A DNA stretch of 64,000 nucleotides from Acanthacorydalis orientalis (GCA_034766995.1 CM068314.1:11271701-11335700); one strand, 5' to 3'. Counted from the stretch's first letter, positions 42,901-56,507 are shown. A program made the numbers and translations. The notes: generated by a model from the sequence alone, not told the origin.

Positions 42901-45900
42901 TTCGAGCGGTTTCAATGGCTGAACGAATTCTTCGATTGGTTTTGTTTCGTCAACCTCGACCTCTTTGACAGTAACAGTGGTTTCTGGCTTTTTGTCGTCT
43001 TCTTCGACGGTGGTGATTTCAGTGACTTCTTCTTTGCCACCGACACGTTTCTTAATGACGCGTTTTTTAACGACTTTCTTTTTCGGTACGCCTTCCTTTG
43101 TCTCAACCTCCGTTACTTGAACTTCTTCAGGAAGTTCTGTAATCACCGGTTTGGCTCGTGCAGGCTTTTCTTCGAGCGGTTTCAATGGCTGAACGAATTC
43201 TTCGATTGGTTTTGTTTCGTCAACCTCGACCTCTTTGACAGTAACAGTGGTTTCTGGCTTTTTGTCGTCTTCTTCGACTGTGGTTATTTCAGTGACTTCT
43301 TCTTTGCCACCGACACGTTTCTTAATGACACGTGTTTTAACGACCTTTTTCTTTGCCACGCCTTCCTTTGTTTCAACCTCCGTTACTTGAACTTCTTCAG
43401 GAAGTTCGGTAATCACCGGTTTGGCTCGTGCAGGCTTTTCTTCGAGCGGTTTCAATGGCTGAACGAATTCTTCGATTGGTTTTGTTTCGTCAACCTCGAC
43501 CTCTTTGACAGTAACAGTGGTTTCTGGCTTTTTGTCGTCTTCTTCGACTGTGGTTATTTCAGTGACTTCTTCTTTGCCACCGACACGTTTCTTAATGACA
43601 CGCCTTTTAACGACCTTTTTCTTTGCCACGCCTTCCTTTGTTTCAATCTCCGTTACTTGAACTTCTTCAGGAAGTTCTGTAATCACCGGTTTGGCTCGTG
43701 CAGGCTTTTCTTCGAGCGGTTTCAATGGCTGAACGAATTCTTCGAGTGGCTTTGTTTCGTCAACCTCGACCTCTTTGACAGTAACAGTGGTTTCTGGCTT
43801 TTTGTCGTCTTCTTCGACTGTGGTTATTTCAGTGACTTCTTCTTTGCCACCGACACGTTTCTTAATGACACGCCTTTTAACGACCTTTTTCTTTGCCACG
43901 CCTTCCTTTGTTTCAACCTCCGTTACTTGAACTTCTTCAGGAAGTTCTGTAATCACCGGTTTGGCTCGTGCAGGCTTTTCTTCGAGCGGTTTCAATGGCT
44001 GAACGAATTCTTCGATTGGTTTTGTTTCGTCAACCTCGACCTCTTTGACAGTAACAGTGGTTTCTGGCTTTTTGTCGTCTTCTTCGACGGTGGTGATTTC
44101 AGTGACTTCTTCTTTGCCACCGACACGTTTCTTAATGACGCGTTTTTTAACGACTTTCTTTTTCGGTACGCCTTCCTTTGTCTCAACCTCCGTTACTTGA
44201 ACTTCTTCAGGAAGTTCGGTAATCACCGGTTTGGCTCGTGCAGGCTTTTCTTCGAGCGGTTTCAATGGCTGAACGAATTCTTCGATTGGTTTTGTTTCGT
44301 CAACCTCGACCTCTTTGACAGTAACAGTGGTTTCTGGCTTTTTGTCGTCTTCTTCGACGGTGGTGATTTCAGTGACTTCTTCTTTGCCACCGACACGTTT
44401 CTTAATGACACGCCTTTTAACGACCTTTTTCTTTGCCACGCCTTCCTTTGTTTCAACCTCCGTTACTTGAACTTCTTCAGGAAGTTCTGTAATCACCGGT
44501 TTGGCTCGTGCAGGCTTTTCTTCGAGCGGTTTCAATGGCTGAACGAATTCTTCGATTGGTTTTGTTTCGTCAACCTCGACCTCTTTGACAGTAACAGTGG
44601 TTTCTGGCTTTTTGTCGTCTTCTTCGACTGTGGTTATTTCAGTGACTTCTTCTTTGCCACCGACACGTTTCTTAATGACACGCCTTTTAACGACCTTTTT
44701 CTTTGCCACGCCTTCCTTTGTTTCAACCTCCGTTACTTGAACTTCTTCAGGAAGTTCTGTAATCACCGGTTTGGCTCGTGCAGGCTTTTCTTCGAGCGGT
44801 TTCAATGGCTGAACGAATTCTTCGATTGGTTTTGTTTCGTCAACCTCGACCTCTTTGACAGTAACAGTGGTTTCTGGCTTTTTGTCGTCTTCTTCGACTG
44901 TGGTTATTTCAGTGACTTCTTCTTTTCCACCGACACGTTTTTTAATGACACGTCTTTTAACGACCTTTTTCTTTGCCACGCCTTCTTTTGTTTCAACCTC
45001 CGTTACTTGAACTTCTTCAGGAAGTTCTTCAATCACCGGTTTGGCTCGGGCAGGCTTTTCTTCGAGCGGTTTCAATGGCTCAACAAATTCTTCGATTGGT
45101 TTTGTTTCTTCCACGTCGACCTCTTTGACAGTAACAGTGGTTTCTGGCTTCTTGTCGTCTTCTTCGACGGTGGTGATTTCTGTGACTTCTTCCTTGCCAC
45201 CGACACGTTTCTTAATTACGCGTTTTTTAACGACTTTCTTTTTCGGCACGCCTTCCTTTGTCTCAACCTCCGTTACTTGAACTTCTTCAGGAAGTTCTGT
45301 AATCACCGGTTTGGCTCGTGCAGGCTTTTCTTCGAGCGGTTTCAATGGCTGAACGAATTCTTCGATTGGTTTTGTTTCGTCAACCTCGACCTCTTTGACA
45401 GTAACAGTGGTTTCTGGCTTTTTGTCGTCTTCTTCGACGGTGGTGATTTCAGTGACTTCTTCTTTGCCACCGACACGTTTCTTAATGACGCGTTTTTTAA
45501 CGACTTTCTTTTTCGGTACGCCTTCCTTTGTCTCAACCTCCGTTACTTGAACTTCTTCAGGAAGTTCTGTAATCACCGGTTTGGCTCGTGCAGGCTTTTC
45601 TTCGAGCGGTTTCAATGGCTGAACGAATTCTTCGATTGGTTTTGTTTCGTCAACCTCGACCTCTTTGACAGTAACAGTTGTTTCGGGTTTTTTGTCGTCT
45701 TCTTCGACTGTGGTTATTTCAGTGACTTCTTCTTTGCCACCGACACGTTTCTTAATGACACGTCTTTTAACGACCTTTTTCTTTGCCACGCCTTCCTTTG
45801 TTTCAACCTCCGTTACTTGAACTTCTTCAGGAAGTTCTGTAATCACCGGTTTGGCTCGTGCAGGCTTTTCTTCGAGCGGTTTCAATGGCTGAACGAATTC

Positions 45901-48900
45901 TTCGATTGGTTTTGTTTCTTCCACGTCGACCTCTTTGACAGTAACAGTGGTTTCTGGCTTCTTGTCGTCTTCTTCGACGGTGGTGATTTCTGTGACTTCT
46001 TCCTTGCCACCGACACGTTTCTTAATTACGCGTTTTTTAACGACTTTCTTTTTCGGCACGCCTTCCTTTGTCTCAACCTCCGTTACTTGAACTTCTTCAG
46101 GAAGTTCTTCAATCACCGGTTTGGCTCGGGCAGGCTTTTCTTCGAGCGGTTTCAATGGCTCAACAAATTCTTCGATATGTTTTGTTTCTTCCACGTCGAC
46201 CTCTTTGACAGTAACAGTGGTTTCTGGCTTTTTGTCGTCTTCTTCGACGGTGGTTATTTCAGTGACTTCTTCTTTGCCACCGACACGTTTCTTAATGACA
46301 CGTTTCTTAATGACTTTCTTCTTGGGTGTACCTTCTTTACTTTCAACGTGTATTATTTGTTCCTCTTCGGGAATTTCTTCAATTGTTATTTTGTCATGAA
46401 CATCTTCATTTATGTCTTGTTTCTCTTCTTCTAAAACCGTTATTTCTTCTATGTGTTCTTTTCCTTCATCGGTTTTTCTTATTATTCGTTTCTTAATTTT
46501 TTTCTGTTTTACGTCAGTGTCCTTATTCACTACTTCAATAAATTGAATTTCTTCAGGAAATTCTTCTACCGAGAAGGTAGTTATAATAGGCTGGTCTTTA
46601 AGGTCAATAATACTTTGTAATACCGGCGTTTCAATTAACTCTTTTATTTTTGTTTTTTCTTTTTTGTCTGTCTTATATTCTGTCAATGACTGCTCACTTT
46701 GTATTTCTGCTGTGATGATAGCTTCATTTTCAAGTATTTTTGTTGTGGCATGTTTTTCTTGAATAAGCGGATGTTGTTTGTCTTCAGGTAGATTTTGTTG
46801 TGTGTCTATTATTTCTACGGACATTGCCTCAGTTGTGGTAAATGTTACTTTTGCTTTATTTTTCGACAGTTGCGGTGATGCTATGCTAGAAATTCCTTCG
46901 TCTACTCGATGTTCTGTCGTCGTTATCGTTTCAGCTGCAATGATATCCGGTTTAGCTTTGGCTGGTTTTTGTTTTTCTTGTGGTATCATTGCTTTTTCTG
47001 TTTCTTCTATTTGTATTTCTTGGATGAGCGGAGCAGACCTGGGCGTAATATCAGGTCGAGCTGTAAATTGATCTGCTCTTGTTTGAACACCTATATCTTC
47101 GGCAGTTTCAATTAAAAATTTTTCACTGGTCGTAGCCAAATGCATAGTTTCTACTTGCTTTTGTGCACTAGAATGTATTAGTTCTTGTTCTGTGGTTATG
47201 TCTTTTGTATTGTCACTTATTTCGGGCTCTTGCGTGATTGCTACTTCTCTTGTTACAACTTTTTGATCTGCAGTTCGAGGTTCGGTTTTATCTGTTTGTG
47301 GTAAATTCATTAAAGCGTCGTTTACTATTTGTTGTTCTGATATTCTTGCTTCTGATATCGGGAGTATAATTTTCGCAAAATTGTCTGCGGAAGTAATACT
47401 TTTTAATTTTTCTATACTATGTTCTGTGTCAATTTGTGATGTGATTAAGGGTTGGATAGGAATTACTGATTGGGTGACCTTACTATTTAGATCATATTCA
47501 ATACCTTTCAGAGGAACAGATTCTTCGTTTGAAATTACCTGTTCAGAAATAGTAATATTTTCGTGTCGTTCTAGAGTAATATCCGCTTTATTCCCCTCCT
47601 TCATTTTAGTAGTGTGTAATAAACCTAAACTATCTTCTAATTTTGTTTCCTGAACGATAGTCGAATCTGTTAAAGAAAGTGTTAGTTGAGCTTGTCGACT
47701 TTCGTGTGTATCAGTAACGAAAAGATTTTCTTTTTCTGTCGCTGTTATTTCCTCTACTAATAGGTTACTTTTATTTTGTTCGATATCGAGTGTTGCGCTG
47801 GCGTTTGGTATAGTGGGAAGATTTTCAAATGGCTGTTCACTGTATTCGTGAATTGTTTCCTGAACTATCATACTATTCAAAGCCGGGCATGTAATATCCG
47901 CGTGTTGGTGTGTGGTGTCGTGTTGTGGAGTTATGAATGTTTGTGTATGTGTGTTTGTAACAGTTTCTTCGTGTATGAGAGCATTGAGTGTGTCTATGTT
48001 GACATTTCCACTTTGTGGTTTGTTTGTGTGTGGTGTTTTGTACTCACCTTCTTTATCATGTACTTGAATTTCGGTAATTTGAAGTTTCGTGTCCATTTCA
48101 TCTATCTTTGTACTAATCTTCTTAAAATCAGGTTTCAATGTTATTACCAAATCTGATCCTACTTCGCCGGTTGATTGCATTTCCGTAACTACCAAACCAT
48201 GTTGAGTTAGTGGTTGCGAAGGTTTTGCTGAGTCTACCATCGGCTTTTCTATATTTAATAAACCTAAATTACTTTCGGGTAAAATTTCTGTTTTCATTGC
48301 TACTTGTCGTTGGACAACATCTGGTTCGGCTAATTGTTGTTTAGCTTGTCCTGTTATTACTTTGTCGCATTCTTGTTCTTGAGCGTTAATTTCTATTACA
48401 TTTATTCCCTCATTTGCTTTAATACTTATTTGCGCGCTAGAAGGTTCAGGCAGTGGTTTTGACTGTAAGTCACGTTCATTTTCTTCTACGGACACTTCCG
48501 TTTGTATTACACTCTCGAAAGTTAATTGTTGTTTGCTGGCCTTAATTAATGCTGGTTTTTCACGTTGTTCAAAATCTGTTACTAATTGTGCAGTTAACAC
48601 TTCAGTTTGTTCTATTGCCTCTGAACTATCAATATCAGTTCGCGCTGTTTGTTTTTTCGGGATATCAGAAATACTAAGGTATTCTTCTTTGATTTCTGCA
48701 ACAACCTCCGTTATGTTGACGCTAGTATTTTCTTTATCAATCGCTCTTGTTGCGCTCTTTGTATCAGGTTTAAATTGTCCGCTAAAAGCTTGCTCATTTT
48801 CTCTAGCAATTGTTTCGGTAACTGATATTGCATCCAATGATATTTGACCTTGATTTGCTTGTGCTGCTTTCGGTTTTGTGTCTGTAAATTCTCCAATTCC

Positions 48901-51900
48901 TATTTCGGTGACGATTTCTGACTTTTCTGCTATTCCTTGTGCAATTATATCTGTATTCACAACACTTTCTTTTGGAGTTATAGAAGTTATAAACGGAGAT
49001 TCTTTGTAATTTGACATTACTTCTGTAACACTTATAGGTTTGCCTTCTTCAAATGCAACTTGTGCAGTTGAACCGGGTAATTTTTTCATTTGATCATAAC
49101 TATCTTCTTTTTCTTGTATAATTTTTTCAGTGATGATAACACTTTCTCGTTGATCCTGAGTGTATTTTGCACTTACTTCTGTTAGTTCTAAAGGAGCTAA
49201 TTTATCCGTTTGCATATGAGCTAAAATTTCAGTCTGTTGAATAGATTCTTTACTAGTAATGGTGGGTTGTGCTGTTTTGTGTGTTGGCATTTCTTTTTCG
49301 GGCAACTCTCCTTCCTTGTCGTCTGCTAACACTTCTGTAACACTAATACTTTTGCCCTCTTCAATAATTGTATCAGCAGTTTTATGAACAGATTTTAACG
49401 TCGTTGTTAAATCGTATTCTTGTTCAACTGCTTTTGTCTCTGTTTGAACTATGCTTTCAAATGTAGTTTGTTTGAGTTGCGCTGTAACTTCTTGAACCGT
49501 ATCTTTTGAAATATTTCCTAAGCTTACTTCGAGAACTGTCTCAGTAGAAAGAGCCACTTCGCCACCAGTAAAACTGGGTTCTGCCTTTTTCGTGGACGGC
49601 ATTTCTTGAGTAGATATTTGTTCTTCCTTGTCTATAAGGTTTACTTCTGTTACAGTCAAACTTCGATCTTCGTCGAATGTAATGTCAGCTTTCTTTGTAG
49701 TTGGTGTGAATTTTCCTTGAAATTCTTCTTCTGATTCTATTGGAATCGCAACATTTTGTGTTATACTGTCCACAGTTGTTTGCGTTAAATGTGCTTGAAC
49801 TGTTTTATTTTGTGTAATATCTAAGTCACCGACGTTATATTGCGGTAGAAGTTCATTTGTTTGAATCACTTCTCTTTCATCTATTTTTGTTTCAGCAAAT
49901 TGTGCTGTCGGTTTATCGGTCACCGAGAACGTAATTTCTTTATCCTCTGTTTTTACTTGTGTGACGTTTATACTTCGACCTTCTTCAAAATTAATGTTTG
50001 CACTTTTTGATACCAATTTTAAATCGGCCGTTAAAATGTTTTCACTTTCATTTATCACCACGTGTGTTTGTTGAACTCCTTCGAAAGGAGTTTGTTGAAC
50101 GGTCGCTAATGTTTTCTGAACAGATGTTTTAGATATTTCTCCAGTACATATATTTGTTTCGGTTTCCAATTGTTCTGCAACTTCAAAACCTACAAGGTTT
50201 GGTTCTGCGGTTTTGCCTTTCGGTACACTTGTTAGTGTAACGTCTCCTTCTTTATGTTCAGCTATAACTTCAGTCACAATATTTACTTTCTTACCTTCCT
50301 CTACACTCATTTGGATAGTTTTTAATGTCGGTTGAAATTTACCAACAAATTCTCCTCCGAGTTCTTCTGCGAGATTTTCAGAAATTACTAAAGGCGAATA
50401 CAATTCTTGGCCAGAAGATGCCTGTGCTGATGTTGGTTCTTGTTTATCGAAAGGTACAACACCTAATTCACTAAGAGTTTGCTGTTGTTCGGCTAATTCA
50501 TGGCCAGCTCCAATTTGAGGATACGCTTGTCTATGTTTAGGCATTAAATCGGGAGTATATTTAGATTCATGATCACCTAATGTAACTTCAGAAACTACAA
50601 TTCCCAAATCTGTTTCGAAAGATAAATTTGCAGTTTGTTTATCGGGATTCTTTTCCCTTTCAAATGTTCCGGGACACTCTACTACATCTGTGGCCGACTT
50701 TGTAACGCATGTGTATGGTATGTGTCCTTTAGTTGCTTTTATTGTTTCCGGAACTTCAATACATATATCTGATGTTCCCATTTCAGTTAAAACTTCAGAT
50801 TTTAATGCGACTTCCTGACCAGATATATTGTAGCTTGCCGTTTTACTTTGTGGGAGTTCCTCAGCTGGAAATTCTGTTTCTTTGTCTTGCGTTTCTACAG
50901 TAAGTACAGTTAAACTTTTTCCAGATTGAAATTCTAAGCTTGCTGTTTTCGTATCTGGTTTTACAGATTCTCGTAAAATATTCTCAGATTCAGCTAACGT
51001 AGCCTCTGTTTGAATAAGACTTTCATATGGTATTTGTTCAGGTTGAACAGAAATAGATTCGAATTTTTCATCATCAAGACTACCAATTCCAATTTCTGAC
51101 ACGACTTCAGATTGCTTAGCAATTTCATGTCCTGTAATGTCAGTTTTCGCAAAACGTTCAGTTGGCTTAGGAACAGATTCGTAACTAGATTCTTTATCTT
51201 CAACAGTTACTTCTGTCACCATAATAGATCGACCTTCTTCAAACAATAGATTAACGTTAGCGAGAGTGGATTTAATCTTTTCTGTCAATTGTTTTTCACT
51301 TTCTGTAATGATTGCCTCAGATTGAATTATTCCTTCAAACGTAAGATGTTCAGATACCGCTTGGGCTTCTTGAGGTTTTTCACTGGATATTTTTCCTGTA
51401 ACATCTTCTGTTATTATTTCCATTTTTTCCGCTACTTTTTGTCCATAAATATCTAATTTCGCGAATTTCTCTTCCGGCTTTTCTTGTTCAAGATAAATGT
51501 GTTCTTTATCATCGGTAATAATTTCTTCTATACAAATTGATGATGCTTCCTCCATTTGTATATTGGCTGTTTTACTTTCAGGCTTAGCTATGTCAGAAAT
51601 GCGACCTTCTTTTTCTTGTGTTGCTGTTTCTGAGCTAATCACGCTTTGAAAAGGCGTGTGATCAACAAGAGCCTTAACACTAACTGGAACAGAGTGCTCT
51701 ATTTCTTTTACTGTACTATGGACATTGATTTCAGTTTGATGGGCGATTTCGTGGCCTAATATTTCTGTAACAGCAGTTTTTCCTTCTGGTTTTTTGTAAT
51801 CGTCCATAATTTCTTCTTTAATGGCACTTGTGACCGAAGTTACAAATATGCCTTCACCTAACATTATGTCAGGATTTGCATTTTTTAGAATCGGAGTAAT

Positions 51901-54900
51901 GTCTGGATTATATACTCCTTCTTTTTCTGATGTTATATTCTCACACAAGATTAGACTCTCATACGGCATATGTTTTGCAATAGCCATTTCTTGTTTAATT
52001 TTTTCGTCAGCTATATCCGATACATTAAAGTCAGCTATTACTTGATCTTGTACGGCCACATTTTGGCTTTCGATTCCAGGCACAGCGACTGTACTTTTTG
52101 GAACAATTTTTCCAGTAAACGGAATTTCGTTTATTTCAGAGCTAATTTCAGTTATGGATATACCTTCACCTTCTTCAAAATGTACATTTGCTTGTTTTGA
52201 GTCCGGTTTTATATCACCCTGATATAAGCCTTCTCTTTCGCCAGTTGTAGGTTCACTCATCACTGCACATTCTAAGTGTTCACTTTCTAAATGAGCTTGT
52301 TCCCTAACCGGCGATGTTCTTTTCCAATCGCCGATTTGTACATCTGATATAATTTCTTGTTGAACAACAACTGTTTTTTCTATTATACTTAGATCAGCTT
52401 GGCGTTCTTTAGGAATTTCAAAGGACTCGAAAGTATTTTCTTTATGGTCTGGTACCACTTCAAATACAGATATAGATTTTTCTGGCGTGACGTCGATATT
52501 TGCTGTTTTTTGTTCAGGTGTAATACCTTTTACTAAATCTTGTTCTACGTCTGTTACATTCGCTTCTGTTACTATTAGCTCTTGTAAAGGTATGTTATCA
52601 GATTTAGCTTTACCTGTTGCTGGTGTTTCATGTTGAAACTCTTCTACATGTGTAACTGGTATTGTTTCAGATTGAATAATGAAATCTTGACCAGGGATTA
52701 TACTTTTAGCCGAAGTAACTTCGATGCTTTTTATATCAACGTATTCTGATTCTCGGTCATGTGTTTGAATTTGAGATACGCACACACCAGTCATGGTTTC
52801 ATTTATTTCAATATTTGCTGTTTTACTATCTGGCATTATGTCTCTTTTATGAGATCCTTCCTTTTCAGCTATTTGAGTCATTGAAATCATTACACTCTGT
52901 AAAGTTGATTGATCTTTTTTAGCGACGCTGATTTGAGGTTTTTCTTCTAAAAGTATTGCCGTTGAGTCTTCTGACTGAACTTCTGATTTAATTGCCACTT
53001 TTTGCGTAGTGAAATCTGTAGAAGCAAAACATTTATCGACTGATTCTTTCGGGATGTATTTACCCTCTTTGCTGTCACTAATAACTTCAGTTATAGTTAA
53101 ACTTTCCTTCTGTAATATTTCTACATCTGCTTTTTTAGTTTCTGGTAATGTCTTTTTGACATAAGCTGACAATCCTTCTCCCACAATAGTTTCTTCAACT
53201 AGCATTTCTTCTAAGGTAGTTTGATTGATTTTAGCAACACCTTTTTCAGGTTTCGTGTCTAATAAATCAGCTGTGGTACTACTTGGTTGCTGTTCTTCTA
53301 CAACTACAGTCTGTAACATATGAGATGGGATAGTCTTGCCCGTATGAGTTTCCGGTAGTTCATTTGCTTTTAACAATCCTTCCCTTTCCTCAGTTTGCGT
53401 TTGCAATACAGATAATGATTGCTGTGTATTAAATATTTGATCTACATTAAAGACTGTAGGTTGTGCAACAGATTCTAATAGGTCTTCTTTTTCTTGGACA
53501 TTCGTAACAGTGATTTGTTTTGCTTCAACAGTTTGTAATATGGTTTGAGCTTCGTCTGTACGATATTTTAATAAATCTTTATATTCTTCAGGTACATCCA
53601 TAGTAAGAATTTCTGATATTGTCAATGGTTCGTCGGGTCGAACGCTAGTTTCTGCTTTAGCTGCTGCCGGTTTCGTATCCGGTGTAAGATCTACTTCAGA
53701 TTCTTGAACGATTGTGTCTGAGACATTGGACGCACCTAGACATGTAATAGATGTTTCTGCTGTTTTACCTTCTGGCCTGAAGTTCGGTGTCCATAAACCT
53801 TCTTTTTCTGTAATGTTTGTTACTGTTGAAACTAAAGTTTCATGTTCTGAATATTCAACGGTTGCTGTTTTTGTTTCACTCGTTTGAGTTGTTATCTCAT
53901 CGTGCGACATTTGTGAATCAACAAAGTTAACAGATATACTTTCTAAAAGTGTCATGCCCTCACTAGCGTGAATTTTATCTGGCATTTTAGAAATGGCGAG
54001 GTCACTTTCTTTTTCCTGTATTCTTTGTTCGTGCACTTCAATAGGTTCTCCAGGCATAATACCCAAGCCAGCTTTTTGTTGTGGCGGTAGTCTTCCAGGT
54101 ACAAATATTCCTTCTTTTTCAGGTGCATACGTTTCTTGCATAGTTATTTGTTTTTGTTCTGGTATTGTTGTACTCGCAACTTCTGTTGCGACAATTAGTT
54201 CAGGATAATATTTGTCTGGTTTAGTTTCAGGGTATACTTCACTAACGACCACGTGGTCAGTAGATGAAAGTTGTACTTTGGGTTTGATTGGTACTGGTTT
54301 TATATGCTCAAATTTATCTTCGACATTTCCTTCATGTACTTCTGTTACGCTAATGCCTTCTTGGGTTGATATCGATTTTTCTGCATAAACTTGTTTCGGT
54401 AGTTTATCATCTGATAATGTGCTTTCACTTTGAGAAATCTCTGTTTCAGATACTTTTGTAGCCTCTTGAAGTAATAAAGAATAATTCGCTTTTATTTCCT
54501 TTTCCGTTTTATCGACAAACTCTTTAGTGCCTTGTGTGGCTTCTATTTCACTAACAATAATACCCTCTTGTGGTATTAATGAGGGGCTTGCTTCAAATGT
54601 TTTAAGTACGATTTTCTTATCGTATTCAATACATGTACTTTGTACATGAGGTTCTGTGACTTCGTAAGGTTCTACTGTTTGTAAAGTGGGTATCACATTA
54701 ACACCGGTGGGTTTTGTTACTCCAGATTCGGATTCTTTTTCTTGAACATCGATTACTTGCTCGCAAAGAGCAGAGTGTGTAAGCATAGTTACTTTAATTG
54801 AATCTTCTGGTATTTTCGGAGACGTTGATATTTCAGTTGTTAATGCCGATGGAATAGATTCAGCAATGACTGACGAAGTACTTAAAATCTGACTCTTAAT

Positions 54901-56507
54901 GAGTTCTCTAGGTTGTGTTTTAATAATACCAACAGACTCTTCGTCCATTACTTCTTCATTGATATCTGGTCGTGTTATTGTAATCTTTTTCTTGATAATT
55001 CGTTTACCCGTGCCGATGTACTCTGTTTCTATTTCTATTTCTTCTTCTACTTTTTCTTGTTTTTTTGTTCGTTCAATAACAACTATTTCCTCATCTTTTG
55101 TTTCTTTGACAACTGTTTTGCGTTCCTCTGATGGTAGAGTTACAATACCGAATGATGAAAGCTCTGTACTAGTGGCGATTTGTTCATCATCTGGTAGTTC
55201 AGTAATTTGAGGACTTTGTTCAAGTGGTTTATATGTTTCATGTTCTGGTTTCTTTGGTGATGTGGTTTTTCGTTGATCAGTTATCTCAGTTATTTCGTCA
55301 GTGTCTGTGAACGTGTTATATATTTCATGTATTTTTTATATTGACATTAAAGAAGTAGCTGAAAGATGTGATTATTGTAAATTTGTAGAATATTTATAAA
55401 TTTGTTTAAGTTTATTGTTTTTTTTTTTGTATTATGTTTCCAGAGGGATGTATTTAATTTAATATTGAAAATTTCTAACAATGTATCATTTAGCTACTTC
55501 CCAATAAAATTTTAAAGTGTTTTTAAATAATGTTATTAACTAATAACTGATAAACGAAATGTTATAACTACAGCTACTACCTATGCTAAATTATTATTAC
55601 TATTTTAATCGAAATTAGTCACGACTACGTAAATTGACATCATTTATACGAAATTAATTCTTACCCATTTCACATTTAAGTAAAAGAGAACAGTTTGCAC
55701 AAGCCAGCATTAAAAATACATATATGTAATTTTTTGCAGGTTCTGATTGGATTTGGAAAGCGCATGAAGAAAAAACAACATGAGAAAGCTCCAGTAAATG
55801 CAAGTAAGTAAAACATTTAAATTATTTGTATAACAATAAAATTGTTTGAAATTGGAATGTAATTTTTTTTATGTATACACGGAAGTTTTTAAGTTAGGAA
55901 TGTAACAAAATACTGTATATACAAATTAATTAGTCAAAATAATTTTAACAGTGGAAATTAAATTTATGTAATTGATCATGCTTTTTATAACTAAACTATC
56001 TTTATTATACTTACATTTCAAATACGTTCAGTATTGTAACTATTGTTATGTTTACTTTGTAAATAAAATACTTGTTCAGCTCTAAACGTACTTTGTTTCT
56101 ACATAAAAATGTTTTGTATATTGCTATAACGATTACTGTACTTGATTATGAAAAATAATATATGACAGACAAGAGAAAATGTTAACCGAAATGATATATT
56201 TCAGCAAATTTGGCATTATAAATGAATAAATAATAATTAAACTACTGTCAATAATTTAAAAAAATAATTATCCAAAAATATTCATATTATAAAACAAAAA
56301 TCGGTTATTGTATTATTAAAATGGTTTTATAAAATGATTTTAATTTAAAAAAGGAAAATGACAAAAATGTTTTTTTTTTAAATATGAAAATTTAAAAATT
56401 AGATTGTATTTATTTTATTTTAAAAGTTATTTTAGTAAAAAGTGCTTTTTTACTTTTGATCTTTTATAAAAACAATTTTATTGTTCTTAAAAGGATAATA
56501 AGAATTA

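Noticed and set aside
38052..45536. Series of 64-codon minus-strand frames every 270 bp
   Set aside because: Alternative-frame shadows of array A units inside the real exon.
29569..46395. 270-bp arrays as CRISPR, satellite DNA or a mobile element
   Set aside because: Units are in frame, within long open exons, with no spacers and no flanking duplications; they are protein-coding tandem repeats.
37987..46434. Plus-strand 2815-codon open frame as a gene
   Set aside because: It lies entirely opposite the 270-bp sls array. It repeats with the same period, has a Phe/Asn-rich low-plausibility translation, and exists because the unit length is a multiple of three.
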